Shown: piece by piece, positions 20,845 through 33,867 of the stretch | How positions within the stretch are numbered: position 1 is the first letter of the stretch | Layout of the letters: every line of letters begins with the position of its first letter | NCBI GenBank assembly: GCA_003116995.1 | Contig: BDSL01000001.1 | Coordinates: 3,038,001-3,102,000 of the forward strand | Length of the DNA: 64,000 nucleotides | DNA from: Yamagishiella unicocca | Taxonomy: Eukaryota > Chlorophyta > Chlorophyceae > Chlamydomonadales > Volvocaceae | Direction: 5' to 3' | The notes under the pieces: generated by a model | What the model saw: only the letters and a program-made list of their open reading frames with translations | Databases searched by the model: none | What the model was told of the DNA's origin: nothing | Position numbers and translations under genes: made by a program

Positions 20845-23800
20845 TTACCAACGTGCGCTGCCGGTGTCCAAGCTCACGGCTACAATTGGCGCAAAGCCGT
20901 AGTTATCGTCCTGAGCATGGATGCCCTCGTCATCGTCCTGTTCCAAGTAGGCCTCCCCGTCCCTCCCGGGCCCTGTTGCTTCAGCTCCGGCGGCCGCATC
21001 ATCCGCGGCTCTAGCTTCCTCGTCCGCCTCGATGTCCTGCAAGGCGTCATGCGTGGAGGGGCACACGAACGCGCCGACAACAAACGCCAACTTATTAGCA
21101 GCTAGAGCCAGCGGTCAGGTCAGCTGGGTCCTAGAGGCCCCGTGAGCCCGTCAAACCCCTCCCACGATGCGGCTGCTGCAAAAGCGCCCCAGGTACCCAT
21201 ACTACCGTCTGTCGCAGGACCCAGCTGGCAAGAGGGATTGCTTCCAATACCTATCGACCGCACCAGGCGCCAAGCCTGTATCGGTGACCGGTTGTCGGAT
21301 ACACAGGCCTCCATGCGACAGGCATGGGCTCGTTCCACGTCCGCGCATGTCTGGTGCGCTGATGCTGCCCCTCTGCAAAGCCAGGCAGGGGCCATCCACT
21401 ACCCACCTCAATCAGCATCTCCAGCGCCTTGGCCACCTCAGCCGCCGCGGGACGCCGCAGCGGGTCGTGGTCGAAGCACTGCGCGGGACGGAGGACAAGC
21501 GCCGGGGCGGGGCGGGGCACGAGGGGCGGGGTGGGGCGGGGCGCGGCGGGGTGCGGCACGAGGGGCAGGGTAGAAACGCGTGCTGGTTACACGAGGCAAA
21601 GTATCGAACAGGCTAGGACACGACGAGTGTGGGACGTCTGTCGGGGCGGGGGGGGGGCGACTGTGTGGCTGCTGCTAGGGAGGAGGCCACCAACGCACCG
21701 AGCACAGCCTATGAGACTTACGGCTCCATGCACGATAATATATATTTGTGGATATCAGGCGCAGCTATGCAATCACGGCGCAAGGCATTACGATCACCAC
21801 GGGCATATGCTCTGCGTCGCAGGAGCCCCACCCCGCGCCTGCGCGCCGCGCACCAGCTCGATGAGCGACCCCAACGAAGCGGGGCAGCGGGACGAGGGTA
21901 TGCGGTCCATGGGCAGTTTCCTGCGGTGCACTCCGACTGCGCACGCGATGTTGAGGGGGCTCCTCCCGAGCCAGGGCCGCTCGCGTGCGAGGAGCTCCCA
22001 GAGGATGACCCCCAGGGAGTACACGTCCTGCGCACACGGTGGGATGCGCCAAGGGCCAGAGGGGGCCAGAGGGGGCCAGGACAGGCAAGGAGGTTCAGGA
22101 CGGTGTTGTGCGGTGTGGTATGGTGGCAGTGGCAGTGGCAGTGGGGTGAAACACGTCGAGCAGAGAGAACCTGTAGCGTCTCTAGAACGCCGCACAGAGG
22201 CTGCGAGCCCCCGGATTCCACGAGCCCTTCCAGCTGGCGCCTGCCGTCCGCCCGCGCATCTCACCGCCTTGTGGGTAATGGTGCCTGTAGCCGTCTGCTC
22301 CAGGCACTCTGCGGTTATGGCGGGCAAGGAGGCAAGCGGCAGGAGTCGTGAGCCCACGTAACCAAGCAACAACGTCACTTGTTTGCCTGGCAGGCATTGC
22401 CCCCTCACCACCGGGTTCATCCTCCCACAGTCCCCCGCCCTTTCGGTTTCCCTTTTCCCAAAAACCCAGTTTCCAGTTCCCCGGCATCAGCCAGCCCAAC
22501 GCGAGCGGGCCTTCCTGCCCTCGTGCGGCTCTTCATCTTCCAGGACACAAGTTTCCCTCTGCCCCCACCCCCACCCGGAACAGTCGTACGCACGTACGGC
22601 TGTACGGACCTGGTGCCTGGTAGCCCGGTGTTCCCGCACCAGGCGTCCTCGTGACGACGGCGGTGCTCCGAAGCCGCGACAACCCGAAGTCCTGCAGTCC
22701 AGGGAGGGCGGCGGGCGGGATGGTCTCAGCAGTCAGCGTCAGCCGTCAGCGTCCAAGGCGCCTGCGGGGCGCATACGCCCACCCCATCCCGGCACCACGC
22801 GTTCCCGGCCGTCGCATATGCAAGCGCCACCGGACCAGCATCCCGACGACCATGCCGCCCAAGTCGCGAGTGCGCTCGCGCTCAAAACCTCCGCTTTCCG
22901 CAGCAACTGGCCCAAACAAACTCAGCGGATCTCCCGGATCCTTCCCGGATCCTTCGCGGATCCTTCGCGGATCCTTCGCGGATCCTTCAACAGCCGGCGG
23001 CCTTCACCGCTCTCCTTGCCGAGCGACTGGCTTTCATTGGCCAGCCTGCTCATGATCAGCTGCTGGCTCAGCCTGACCCTGTGGGCGTGGTTTACGCCGC
23101 CTTTGCCCTACCTCGCTCCGCCGGCTCCGCTCTACCTGACCGCCGCTGCGCCCGCAAGCGGCGGGGCCCACACCTCGTCGGGCCGGCCAACAGCCCCATA
23201 CCTCCCTGCCAGCCCCGGCCACAGCCGCCGCAGCACCCATCCCCGGCGTCCAGCAGCCACGGCAGCCGCAGCACCCATCCCCGGCGTCCAGCAGCCACAG
23301 CAGCCGCAGCACCCCGCCCCGGCGCCGTCCCGGCGGCCCGCGGCCGCCGCCGTCGCCCCAGCACACACCCCACTTGTAATACGCCGCCGGCCTCCCTCCG
23401 CGCCCCCTCCCTCCCTCCGCACCTCATCCCGCGCCAGCCCCTCCGCCCCCTCCACGCCCCCAACACCCCCCCAGCCGCGACCGAAACACTCCTAGGAAAC
23501 TGTTCCCGCCGCCTCGCTCTCCGCTCCCCCCCCCGCCCCTCCGCCCACCCGCGCACCCGCCATTCGCACACTGTCTCCTCCCACAGCCCCCTCTCCCCCT
23601 CCCCGCCTAGACCGCCCCTCTCCCCCGCGTCCCTCGCCGCCGGCGTCGCACTGTGGCGGCGCCGTCCTCGCTGTGGCAGTGCTGTGGGGATCCGACCAGC
23701 CCGGACCGCGCACTGCCTCCTCCTCCCCCCCGGTCTCCCGTCTCCTCGCCTGCTAGCTTTGCCCCCCTGTCCCGCATCTTCACGCCCCATATTTTCTCAC

Positions 23801-26800
23801 TTCCTCCGTCGTGCAGGCCTCCGCCATACACCGCCGTACCCGACCGCGTCGTACCCGTCTCCCCGTATGTCCGAACTCCCCTTCCCTGCCTCCGCCTCTT
23901 TCGCCGCGCCGCTGTTTTGACCCCTGTCCACCCACTCCGCGCCTAGATGTTGTTCCTAACGCCCCCTGGTGCCCCTTGCCCGCATGCTTCGCGTCGACCG
24001 CCTTCCCCACCCGCTCTGGGCCCTGGCCAGGTGAGTTCCGCCGCTGGGTTGGGCCCCTGGTTTGGTGTTTTTTTGCTAGTCGTTGTATTCTTGTCTGCGG
24101 GCGTCGGGACTTGCGTCTAGGCTTTCGCGTCCCCCATGGCGGCGCGGCGCGGCTTCGGCTTCCTACCATGGACGCCGGCGGACCCTCCCTGTTTGGTAAT
24201 GACCGACTTCCTCACAACGTCCGCAACCACCTGGTCGGTATTCGGGCGGGTCGGGACCGGGACCGGGACTGGGACTGGGACCGGACCGCGATGTCCGCTC
24301 TCCCATAGCTCACCACCTCCCCCAGTTCTCCTGCTAGCGCCCAAAACCGGTTCTGCGAAAAGTTTCCGTACGTCGCGCGGGGTCCTCGCTTCCTTTCGTC
24401 TCGCCGTAGCCGCTATAGCTTAGCCGCCAAAGGTCATATTACGACCTTCGGCTTTAGTATCCCCAACCCAGTTCTCCAGCATGCATCTCAAAACTTCTTT
24501 TTTAAACGGTTTTTTTTCGGGCATCCCGCCATCCACGGGTCTCCCTCGAACCCCATCCCGGCAGCGACATCGTCCCACCACCCATCAAGAAGCTGCACCC
24601 ACCGCGATCTTGACGACGGGGTAGGGCGTCTCGGCCTCGTTGAGCAGCACGTTCCCCGGCTTCAGGTCCCGGTGGATGATGGTCGGGTGCAGGTACTCCA
24701 GGCCGCGAGCAATCTGACTGCCGATGTACAGCGCCTGGGAGGGGCAAGAGGGGCAAGCGGGGCAAGCAGCAGGGCGGGCGGATGCCTCCTAGATCAACAG
24801 GTGGCCCGGGCCCCCTGCTCGACCCAATACCTGCTAAGCAGGGGCTGAAGGAAACCCGAGGATCGACACAAAGAGACAGGCTAGGCTGGAGGGAGGGTGC
24901 CGAGGCACTGCCAGTACCAGTCTGGTGAGTCCTTGCAGCGGGGTTGGGTTGCCAGCTCATCGCCGACGACCGAGGCGGGCGCCCGAGGTGCACTGGCCAC
25001 AAGCGCTGGCTCGAACAGCGGCAGGCCCTCGCGATCCATAGCTCTCTACAGTGCAGCACCGACAGACACTGCCACACCGTCGACCGAAAGCAAAAGGCTT
25101 CTTCCTTCTCCCGCCCGCACCCTACAGCCCCAGCCCCAGCCCCCCTCCGCCGGCGCCCCGCCCGACCTTCGCCAGGGGCAGATGCACGGGAGCCTTCCCA
25201 TGCAGCGCCCGGTCCAGGGAGGTCTCCATGAGCTCCATCACCAAGCACAGCCGCGGCGGCGTGGGGCAGGCCGCCAGCAGGCGCACCACGTTGGGGTGCT
25301 GGCAGCGCGCCAGGACCTCGATCTCCTGCGCGAAATCCGCGAGGAGCACCTCCTGCGGTCCGGCCCACTGGTAGGTGTCCGCCACCACCTTGACGGCAAC
25401 CCGCTGGCCGTGGAACACGCCCTCCAGCACACGGCCATAAGCCCCTCTGCCCAGAGTCACGGTCGTCAGCCTGACTTCACTTCCCGTGGTGGGGTCCGCG
25501 TTTGCGTTCGGGTCCGAGGGCGGCGGCGGCTTCGGCGGCGCCGGCGGCGTGGCGGCGGGCGTCATTGATGGGGGATCTAAGCCGCTCATGCCCATGGAGG
25601 TGCTGGCGCCGCCGATGACGAAGGCCGCTGACGAGTCGTCCCCGCCGGCGTACTCGGGCGCGTCCGGGGAGGAGCATGTGGGCCCCACACGCACGTCTAG
25701 CTTGAGGTCGGGCCTCACGGGCGTCATCTCGGTGATGACCTCCTCCGCGCCACCCGTGACGAATCCCGACGAGCAGGTCAGGGAGCCGTCATGACCGCCT
25801 GAGCGAGGGCGGGAGAGGAGGGAGAGGGAGGGTGCATGTGGGGGGAAGATAGAGAGTCGCACGACGCGGGGGCCGGTGTGATGATTGAATGCGCGCTGCG
25901 GAGGGAGCGCCTTGCTCGGTCCCCGAGGGGGGGAGGGGAATTCCGCAACCCAGGCGCCACCACGCAACGCCTACACCCACAGCGTGCACGCACGCAGACA
26001 CCCGGACAGGTGTCAAGGCGCTTTGGACGGCCGCCCGCAAAAGGACCAACACGCCTCAACCGCTCTCGCAGCGCAGGCCCCAGCGCCGCGCCCGATGCAG
26101 CCACGCCCTGGCAGCCTACCTGGGCTGGTTGCCATGCCGGAGCGGTAGGAGCCCACTCGATAGGATCCAGCCCGGAATGAGCTCTTGAACTTGGCCTTCC
26201 GCGACCTAGACGGGGAGCTCTTGCCGTCCGCCTCGAAGCTCGAACCGGTAGCCAGCGGTTCAGATCCTTGTTTGCCAGACGGGACCTTGGCCAGGCCGGG
26301 TTTCATGCTCGCCGCGGCGCCGGGGACCGGGGAGTCGATCGTGAGGGTCACGCTGCGAGCGTGAAAGGTGCCAGGAGGAAGACGAGCGTGAAGGGAGGGG
26401 CGGCCGCTGCTCGAGGCACCACCAGGCTGCCAGGCGCCTAAAAGTCGGCTTGAAAAATAAAGTTCGGCTTGGAAAAAAGCTATAAGTCATACCCCATCAT
26501 CATACCCACCACTACCACCACAACCCGGCCACCGTGGGGCAACTGGGCGGCAGCCCCGTGAGGGCCACCGGGGGAACACTCGCGTGAGGAGATGCCGTAC
26601 GCCTCGAATGAGGAGTCCAGGAAACGCTGGAGGCCGCGCAGATGCCCGCAACGATGCTCGGGTCTGGCTTGCAGCTTCACCCGCATCTGGAGGCCGCGAG
26701 CACCACAGCCGATTGGCTCGCGGGGCCGCTATGGCTGCTGCTATTGCCGTGAGGGGATATGGCTTCGGCTGCTGCTGCTCGCGAGCTTCCGCGTCGATTG

Positions 26801-29255
26801 TCCGCGGCGCACCCACCCACCTGTTTCTGGCATTGCTGTCGTCCTTCGGATAACCCAGCTGCCCCGCGCGCTTCCTGCGGCGATGAAGGAGCAGCAGCAG
26901 CGCCGCCAGCGCGGCCGCGACGACCACTCCTCCCGCGACACTGCCTGCACGCACATGGCGTCAGTCATTGAACCTTGATTGGATTCGAAGAGATTCCACG
27001 ACCCGAAACAACCGACGCTTGCTTGGAGAACCAAAGCCATGAAGCGGTGGGTGAAGCGGCAGACGCATCGAGCGCGCTGTGCGCCCGGTGCCACGTGCGC
27101 CACTCGCGCCACTCGCGCCACCAGCGCCATGAGCAACCAGGGCAAGGCTGCAAGGTGCCGCTGTGCGTTTGGTCACGAAGGGTACTTGGGTAGTCCGTCA
27201 ACACCCGCGGCCATCTTCCAGCCTCCCTCCTACCCCGAAGCCTCCGCACAGCGGTCCGCACCTCCTACGACAGCCGCCACTGGTGTCCGGTGGTCCTCCG
27301 CCCGGGGCGGCTCTGCTACCGCGACAGGGCTGTCTGGCAACTGCGGCGGCGGCGCCGGGGGAGGTGGCTCTTCGGGCTGGCTGTTCAGGAAGAGCGAGCA
27401 GCCAACAGGGGACAGCTTTGCGATGCAGTCATCCGGCATTAAGTTGGTACACAGCGCCAATGCATCCACGTAGTGCACCTGCAGCGGCAGCAGCAGCAGC
27501 ATGACTATCAGCAGTGGCATCAGCATCAGCAGCAGCGGTAGCGGCGGCGGCAGCAGCAGCACCACCGCCGCCAGTACCGTAGCACACATACACACACGCG
27601 TGGGGTGTCACTGCTTAGCGGTAAACTGACAAATGTAACGACAGGTCCCATTTCCTCTTGTCCTTCGTGTTCTATGGCTGGTGTCCATACGTTTCAAGCA
27701 AGGTCAAGCCACTATCCCTCCCCGCCTCCGGACGCCGCACAGCTGTTCGATTTATTAATCATCCGTGGAGTGTCGCGGCTTAGCGGTAAACTAACACAGG
27801 ATCATTCGCTATCTGTAACGGACATACCAGGTAGCCGTTGGGGAAGGGCTTTTGGCTGGTGTCCACATCAAGACCGTTACTGGCCACGTCCACGTAACGG
27901 CCCACGAAGGCGAAGCAGCGTTCCATGGGCGGCGCCCATACGCTGTTGACGCAGGCTTTGGGCCAGGGCGTGTTCCAATCAATCGTGTTATTACCGGCGA
28001 GGCCGGCCGGTCGTGTAAAGGCCGCCGCCGCTTTGCTGCGCGCCGATCATACGACGGAGGGCATCGAAGGTGTCAGGAGGCTAGTAATTTGCTTTGAGGC
28101 ATCAAGGAAATTCGGCAAATGTTGGGGCTCCGGAATAAGTCAAAGCCCCCACACACTGCTTGGCCGCCTAATCCACCCCCGCCCACAGCACCCAATGTGC
28201 CCTCCCCCAGTCTAATCCTGATCCTGCGCCGGGGCCGCAATCACAACTGCCTTATCCTAGAGCGCGCTGTGCAGTGACCGCGCCCGGGGCTGGCCTCATC
28301 AAAACACGGAGTGCACTTGCGGGGCCGGACCAGGCGCCCATCTGTGGGTGCCCATGTTGCGCTGCGCAAACGCGCGATCGGGTTTGACACCGCGAGGTAC
28401 GTACGTGGCGATGTACAGCGGGAAGCAGTAGCGGTATAGCATGCCCACGTGCTGCAGTCGCGCGACGGCGACGCCCCCGGCGGTCGCGTTTGACGTCGGC
28501 GTCAGGATGGACAGGCCGGGCGCCTGATTGGACGAGCCATCCCGCCACCGAACCAACACTAGGTCCCTGATCGTGAGCGTGACCCCGCGGTCTAGCCGGA
28601 TCTGGAAAGGAAGGGGGGAGGGAAGGCGGGAATGAGAGGCGGGCGGAAAAAAGAGTCCGGTCGTCGGTGGGGTGCGCGGACTGTTGCGTTGCAGCTGGGA
28701 AGCTGGCGTCGTTACGCGATCATGCCCGCTGTCGTACAGGTACAGCAACCACATGCATTGCTGAAATTATTGAGCCGCTCCCTCCTCCACCACCACAACC
28801 ACGTCCTGCGCAGGATGCTGTCGTGGCCGCCGGCGGAACCTCCTGCCTGCGTCCATGTCACCAGAACCCCACTCTGACAGATGCCGCCGAGAAGGAGGAG
28901 GATCCAGGAAATGGTTGAACATGCATTCGTAATGATCCCCCCTAAAATCACGCCGACGCACCTTGGCACGGACAGCCGCAGCGTCGAGCGTGGGCCACGC
29001 ACCCGGCAGGCCGGAAATCGTAAAATTATGCTGCAAGAAGATTGGAAGCGAATAACCATCCCAATCGCGTTCACTTATAGTCACGTCATTGGCTAGCACT
29101 GCGCCGTCGACAAGGGGGTCCGCTACCGCTGCGGCAAGTTCAGGGCCAGAGCGGCATGTCCTCCAAGACACTTCCGGCAGTAGTTGGGACTGTGCCGTAA
29201 CGACAACACTAGTGCCCAGTACCAGAAGAAGTTGAATGAAGCGCCCGCAGGCCAT
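20845..29255 (-). CDS. Receptor-like protein kinase with secreted ectodomain (TKL type)
   Basis: Single-pass membrane kinase: an extracellular sensor joined to a cytoplasmic Ser/Thr or dual-specificity kinase. Exons: 29255-28962, 28601-28405, 28035-27828, 27478-27262, 26944-26821, 26352-26120, 25798-25167, 24734-24603, 22691-22610, 22308-22265, 22027-21854, 21478-21407 and 21036-20845 (867 codons with stop). The ATG at 29255 opens a signal peptide ([21 protein letters not shown]). The ectodomain is Cys-containing and resembles those of many Chlamydomonas receptor-like kinases, possibly a beta-helix. A membrane segment near residues 307-327 is followed by RRRKR. The kinase spans about 540-803: LGRGAYGRV loop, VAVKVV lysine, [32 protein letters not shown] and a final RRP; it looks catalytically complete. 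The last exon is uncertain: 21275-21120 also splices in phase and gives a different tail. The second and third exon joins are the least certain. Confidence 0.82.
22925..22995. repeat. 11-bp GGATCCTTCGC repeat
   Basis: Several tandem copies of GGATCCTTCGC and near variants inside the 1.9-kb kinase intron 24602-22692. The rest of this intron is C-rich low-complexity sequence with long spurious ORFs. Confidence 0.75.
24385..24553 (-). repeat. Dispersed intronic element, family I, long copy with palindrome
   Basis: On the minus strand it runs from GGTTCGAGGGAGACCCGTGG to GGCGAGACGAAAGGAAGCGA and includes the same near-palindrome as the copy at 12772-12930. It lies about 50 bp downstream of the donor of kinase intron 24602-22692, sense to the gene. 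Confidence 0.8.
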
Positions 29256-30218
29256 AAGAGGGCTTTAGTTAAACACCGCGCCCATATGGCGTGCGGCGTA
29301 AAGGGCACCTACGCCCCACGGCAAGTTGGCTGGCCCTTTACAATCGATTTACTACAGGCAACCGGGCATTATAATTTGTAAAATCTCATCAAAAGGTGAA
29401 CAGAGGTGAGCTCGCCGGTATTCGGTAAATTTTTAATTATGCAAGCGAAGACAACGCGTGTCTAAACGCACGTGTGAGGCACAATATACACCTAGTAAGC
29501 GCATGCTTTTGCCCAATGCTGGACCTTCCCAAGCAATGACTCAAACGATTAGAAGCTGTACATCATCAATAAGGAAACGTGTAACCCGTGCTAAATACCA
29601 TATACCGGTATTCGCACACGAGCGAAATATGCATTCAACCCATTTATGTTTGAATGCAAAAGAAAACGGCACCATCGTACATGACTGTCAAGAATAGCGC
29701 GTCACGAAGGCGCGCGGGATTTTCCTACACACCTCGACCGTGCAGTCCTTACGCTTGAAGCCCATAAATAAGCTGTATAATAAGATGTTCAGATGTTCCG
29801 GTAAGCTGTTTACTAAGTTTGGTTACGCTCTCGCGTATTAAGAAGTCATCGGTTTCGCCGTACGAAGGCATGTTGAGTTTATTCTGCGTCCATTGCGTCC
29901 ATTGCCCCACTTTCTTGGACGGACGCGTGCCATATGAAAGTACGGACGTAACGTCGTAACATCGGGAGCGGGCGGACGGCGGAGCGCCTTGAGCGCCAGG
30001 GGGCTCTCCTGGCATGTTGCGTCCTGGACGTGAGCGGTCAAGCCTATCGTTGCCTTGAGCCAGAGTGGAAGCACGCGGGCTCCAGCGGGCAGGTGGGGAG
30101 GAGACCTCTTTGAATTCCAAAAGTGTAATTTACATGGTCCTCGAACCCGGGCGCACCCAGGACAAGAAGAGGAGCTCCTGGCCTTGGCGTCACCGTATGA
30201 GAGCCGGCGCAGAACCCA

Positions 30219-30810
30219 GCAGACGCCCCGAAGGGCACAGGAAAGCCTCGTTAAGCACAGAGACGCCGGGTCAACCCAGGATAACAAGCCAACAGACGCC
30301 CCACCCGAACAACCGGCCAGCAAAGGGAACTTCAGCACGGCGGGCAGTCACACCAAACAAAACACGAATACGGGGAAACTACAAACCTGGGCACAGCAAA
30401 GCCTCGAAATGCACAATAGGCGCCGGGCAAAACCAGCGCAAGAGAAGGGAGCCAGAAAACGAAGTCATACCGGACGATAAGCCAGCGCCAGCAGCCAACA
30501 ATGGTTCTACCTCTTGGTCTGGAACACGCTGGAACCCACTGAAACCGTTACAACAACACCAACAAACGCCCGAAAAGGCACAGGAAAAGAACACCCCGCC
30601 GCGCCGAAGGCGGCGGGACCCAACAAAAGACAACCCAGGCAACCAAGGCCTGCCAAGGCCCACCGCCCTAACAGACGGTGAGATCAGCCAACAGCCCGGA
30701 CCGACGCACCCAAGGCATCACCCACCCGCAAAAGAGCGCCCCACCTAAGCAACCAGCCAGCAAGGGGAACTCCAGCACGACGGGCCGTCCCAACAAACCG
30801 AGGCCACGAG
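30219..30810. repeat. Diverged A/C-rich repeats
   Basis: Similar segments recur: 30300-30361 and 30742-30803 share CCAGCAARGGGAACTYCAGC, and 30219 and 30563 share ACGCCCCGAAGGGCACAGGA-like text. The spacing of about 440 bp and roughly 80% identity by eye suggest an old tandem duplication. Confidence 0.5.
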
Positions 30811-31267
30811 GACGGGGAAACATCACGGCAGAGCAACGCAAAAAGCAATCAGCTCCCGGCCCAGAAGGCACCAGACAGGCGGACAAGCGGCCCACGAAGA
30901 GCACGATGCAGGAACCGCGCAGGTCATATGGGGCAGCCGGAAATCAGCCAGCATGCCGCAACTGACCCCCAACCACACGGAGGAACGGGTGGGCGGCCCT
31001 ATCAGCAATCCAACCGGCCCGCGGCACACCGAGGTGAGCAAAATTCTGCAGGCGGCCCCCGAAATAAGCAACCGCCGCCAACTGCGCGCGAGCAGGCAGC
31101 ACCAGGTGGGGCCCCCCAGGTTGCCAAGGCACCGCTGGCCGGCGTGACAGCTCGGAGCGTGAAGCGGCCGAGGCCAGTCGCACCGTGGGCGGGCAGGTCG
31201 ACAATATACCAAACACACTGCTCACAGCCAAGGGAGTCTTGCGCAAGCCATAGCCCTTAGCCGGAGG

Positions 31268-31430
31268 AGACAAAGACCGACGTGCACCGGAACAAAGGCA
31301 AACCACCAGAACACCAAATCGACAGGCTGTAAGCACACAGAGCAGCAGCCAGTACCCCAGGGGGAATTTGCACTAGAGGCTCCCCCATCAGGAACCGACC
31401 ACCAACCAACCTAACAGCCCAGCAACCTTA
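31268..31430 (+). repeat. Direct repeat copy 1 (partner at 32132-32290)
   Basis: Shares two long blocks with 32132-32290: one around GTGCACCGGAACAAAGGCAA (with CATG in place of CGTG just before it in the second copy) and one around CCCCAGGGGGAATTTGC followed by CTAGAGGCTCCCC. About 860 bp separate the copies, and the 31.6-32.1 kb tandem array lies between them. Confidence 0.7.
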
Positions 31431-31609
31431 TGGTGTCCGCGATAGCTGAAGACTGCTGTGGGGCATGACAGCGCTTGTGGGCGGTGAATGGCTTATGGGC
31501 GGACCAGCAGCGGTGATATCCCAGGCGAGCAGTTGTCCATCACATTGGGTGTACTGTCGAGGTGCAAAATTCAGCAGTAACAGATATCGGTGTTTCTGAA
31601 CACCTTGTC

Positions 31610-32095
31610 AATTGGCCTGGCAATGCGTTTCCGCCTAACCCATCCCCATCAGTTGCGTCCTCACCTTACACCAGATAAGATTGGAACGTTGGTGGGTGTC
31701 TGGCACCCTGTAAAGGGTCGTTTGGGCACCTCCCCTCATGTTCAGCAACCAGACTCAACCAGCCGCGCACAGGTGCGACCAGCTCTCTGTTTCAGCAACG
31801 CGTTTGTGCCAATACCGCCCCCTGCCGCATCAGTTCCGTTTCCAGATGCCAAACATGACGGGAACATTGGTTGGCGTCGGACGCCATGTACGGAGTCGTT
31901 CCACCACCCTTTATGGCTGCCATACTAAACCAGCATCGTCCAGGAGCAATCAGGTTCGGGTCTCATCAGCAACGCGTTTGCGCCCAACCCGTCCCCCGCC
32001 ACATCTCTTGCGCCTTATCCTATGCCAGATAGGCTGGGAACGTTGGTCCGTGTCGGACCCCATGTACAGGGTCATTCGGGCGCCTTCCAGACCAG
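31610..32095 (+). repeat. Three diverged tandem units of about 160-170 bp
   Basis: Units starting near 31610, 31765 and 31935 each carry CAGCAACGCGTTTG or CAATGCGTTTCC, then a CCAGAT (Y/R) GGGAACRTTGG block, a GTCGGACSCCATGTAC-like block and a GGGTCRTTYGG end. Identity is moderate. The array lies between the two direct repeats at 31268 and 32132. Confidence 0.6.
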
Positions 32096-32131
32096 AAGGT
32101 CGAACCATCGGGCACATCGCCTGACACTGAA

Positions 32132-32290
32132 GGAGACATAAACCGACATGCACCGGAACAAAGGCAAACCACCGCAACACCAGCCGACAGTCCGGAGGCA
32201 AAGCAGCATCAGCCAGCACCCCAGGGGGAATTTGCGCTAGAGGCTCCCCTATCAGGAATCGACCACCAACCAAGCTAGCAGACCAGCAAC
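32132..32290 (+). repeat. Direct repeat copy 2 (partner at 31268-31430)
   Basis: Second copy of the pair described at 31268-31430, roughly 85-90% identical by eye. Just upstream, 32083-32135 carries a motif that recurs at 32655-32705 in the same orientation and at about 34213-34260 inverted (core GTCAGGCGATGTGCC on the plus str. at 34220). Confidence 0.65.
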
Positions 32291-33867
32291 CGACGAACCA
32301 CTGGAGCGCCGCAACGACGAACCGCCCGCCTCGCATCCCAAAAAGCACGAACCCCAAGCAGGGCACAACCCGCAGACACGGACAACAAGAAGCAAGTGAA
32401 AACCCCGGCCATTTGGGGAGGTTTTACGGCGGTAAAGATTAGGTAGGAAGGATCATGTCAGCCATCCGATCAGGCCACCTTGCCTGCCATTCGTTCCCGT
32501 TCGCAAGCTAATCGGCTGCGTTCCAGTGCAACCTCTGCCTAGCAACAGGATCATATCCACTTGGCTAGCTGCCAGCCACCCTCATTCCCAAGTACCTCCC
32601 TTGGGACCTCCCTTGGGAGTAGCAAATAACTACGGTAATTGTTACAGTGGACTCGAGACAATAGACAGAATCATCCGGCACATTGCCTGACACTGAAGGT
32701 GACAAGGGAAAAGGAGAACCCGACAGGCCAGGAACGCCATGAAAGCCCAAACCACAAAAATAATCCCAGCAAGACAGCCGTTAAACGAAAGTCGTATGGT
32801 ACACCCAACGTACGGATGGGGACATAATACCACCAACAGAGGTTAGCGCAAGTAGGCACCAGCTCCTTCCTTCATGGGATCGCAGGGGTCATCGGAAACG
32901 TCTCGCACGCCAGTGAAGGCGGCGCACCATGGTGCCCAGCACACATGCCTCACGGCCGCGCTCGCGGCTTATCGTTGCGCGGTCAGTACCGTCGCCCTGC
33001 GGTGCGCACAGCGCATTGCACACCGTCCTGTGCTCCGCACACCCATCTACTACGTCATGCATTCGCCCTGTGGAACAAAGAATGCGTCGTAACATAGCAA
33101 ACATTGGCCTGCCCTCCTCGAACGTCACATCATCACCCAGCAGGCGATTCCATCAAGGCAATCGACCTATCCAACGACTTGCCTTGTAATCCGGCCGGGC
33201 CGCCACAGGGCCACAGTGAACACCACACGCAAACACCGCCAATGCCACGATTGCTGGTGATCAGCAGCAACAGCCGGGACTTTCACAGAGCCGTGACGGT
33301 GCGCGCCGGTTGGGAGTTAAGTAGCGGTCCAAACTATACGCAAGAAGTACACGTTATCCGACGTGAACAAGATGAGCGGCTGGGCCCATCCGCGGTCAGC
33401 CATATGCCTTTCCAGCGCAACGCGTGGCAACAAACCTAATAGCTGAGCATGCTGAGGCATGATGCATGACCTCAGCACATCGAGAGACGGGGCAAGCATG
33501 CACGAGCGCGGCCACCAACGGACGCGAGGACGGTCCAATCCTTGTGCCACAAGCCGCAACACCGCCTGATGAGGGGCCCCACGATAACGCAATGCAATGC
33601 GGCACAATGCTAACACGTGCCGTATTGCCGTACCTGCCTTCTCAGCAGGCAGGGGCATTTCACGATATTGCCTTATTCCAGCAGATTTATTACTACAGCT
33701 TGGCATTATATTTGCTACATTTGCGTAGCTACGAAGCTCCAGTCGATAGTAACCCAGTCCCAGCAGGGCACTTAGCCCACTGGAGCGAGCTCTGTGAGCC
33801 TCCCTGTGCGCTCGGGCCGTAAATGCTGAGGCTACGACGACGACCGGGGCGTTGGAGGGCTTCTAGA

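Larger units (their letters stand above)
29256..33860. other. Gene-poor repeat-derived block
   Basis: No exon-like sequence with matching splice sites was found. 29340-29700 is AT-richer than the rest of the window. 30055-31330 is strongly A/C-skewed on the plus strand with repeated GCCAGCAAAGGGAACTTCAG-like blocks. Several segments recur within the block, suggesting old mobile-element or satellite remains. Short ORFs here look random. Confidence 0.5.

Noticed and set aside
22383..23920. Plus-strand Pro/Ser-rich ORFs
   Set aside because: They lie inside kinase intron 24602-22692, have C-rich random composition and no splice or family support.
29749..30338. Minus-strand ORF of 166 codons
   Set aside because: Lies in the skewed repeat block, with composition driven by A/C bias and no homology or splice support.
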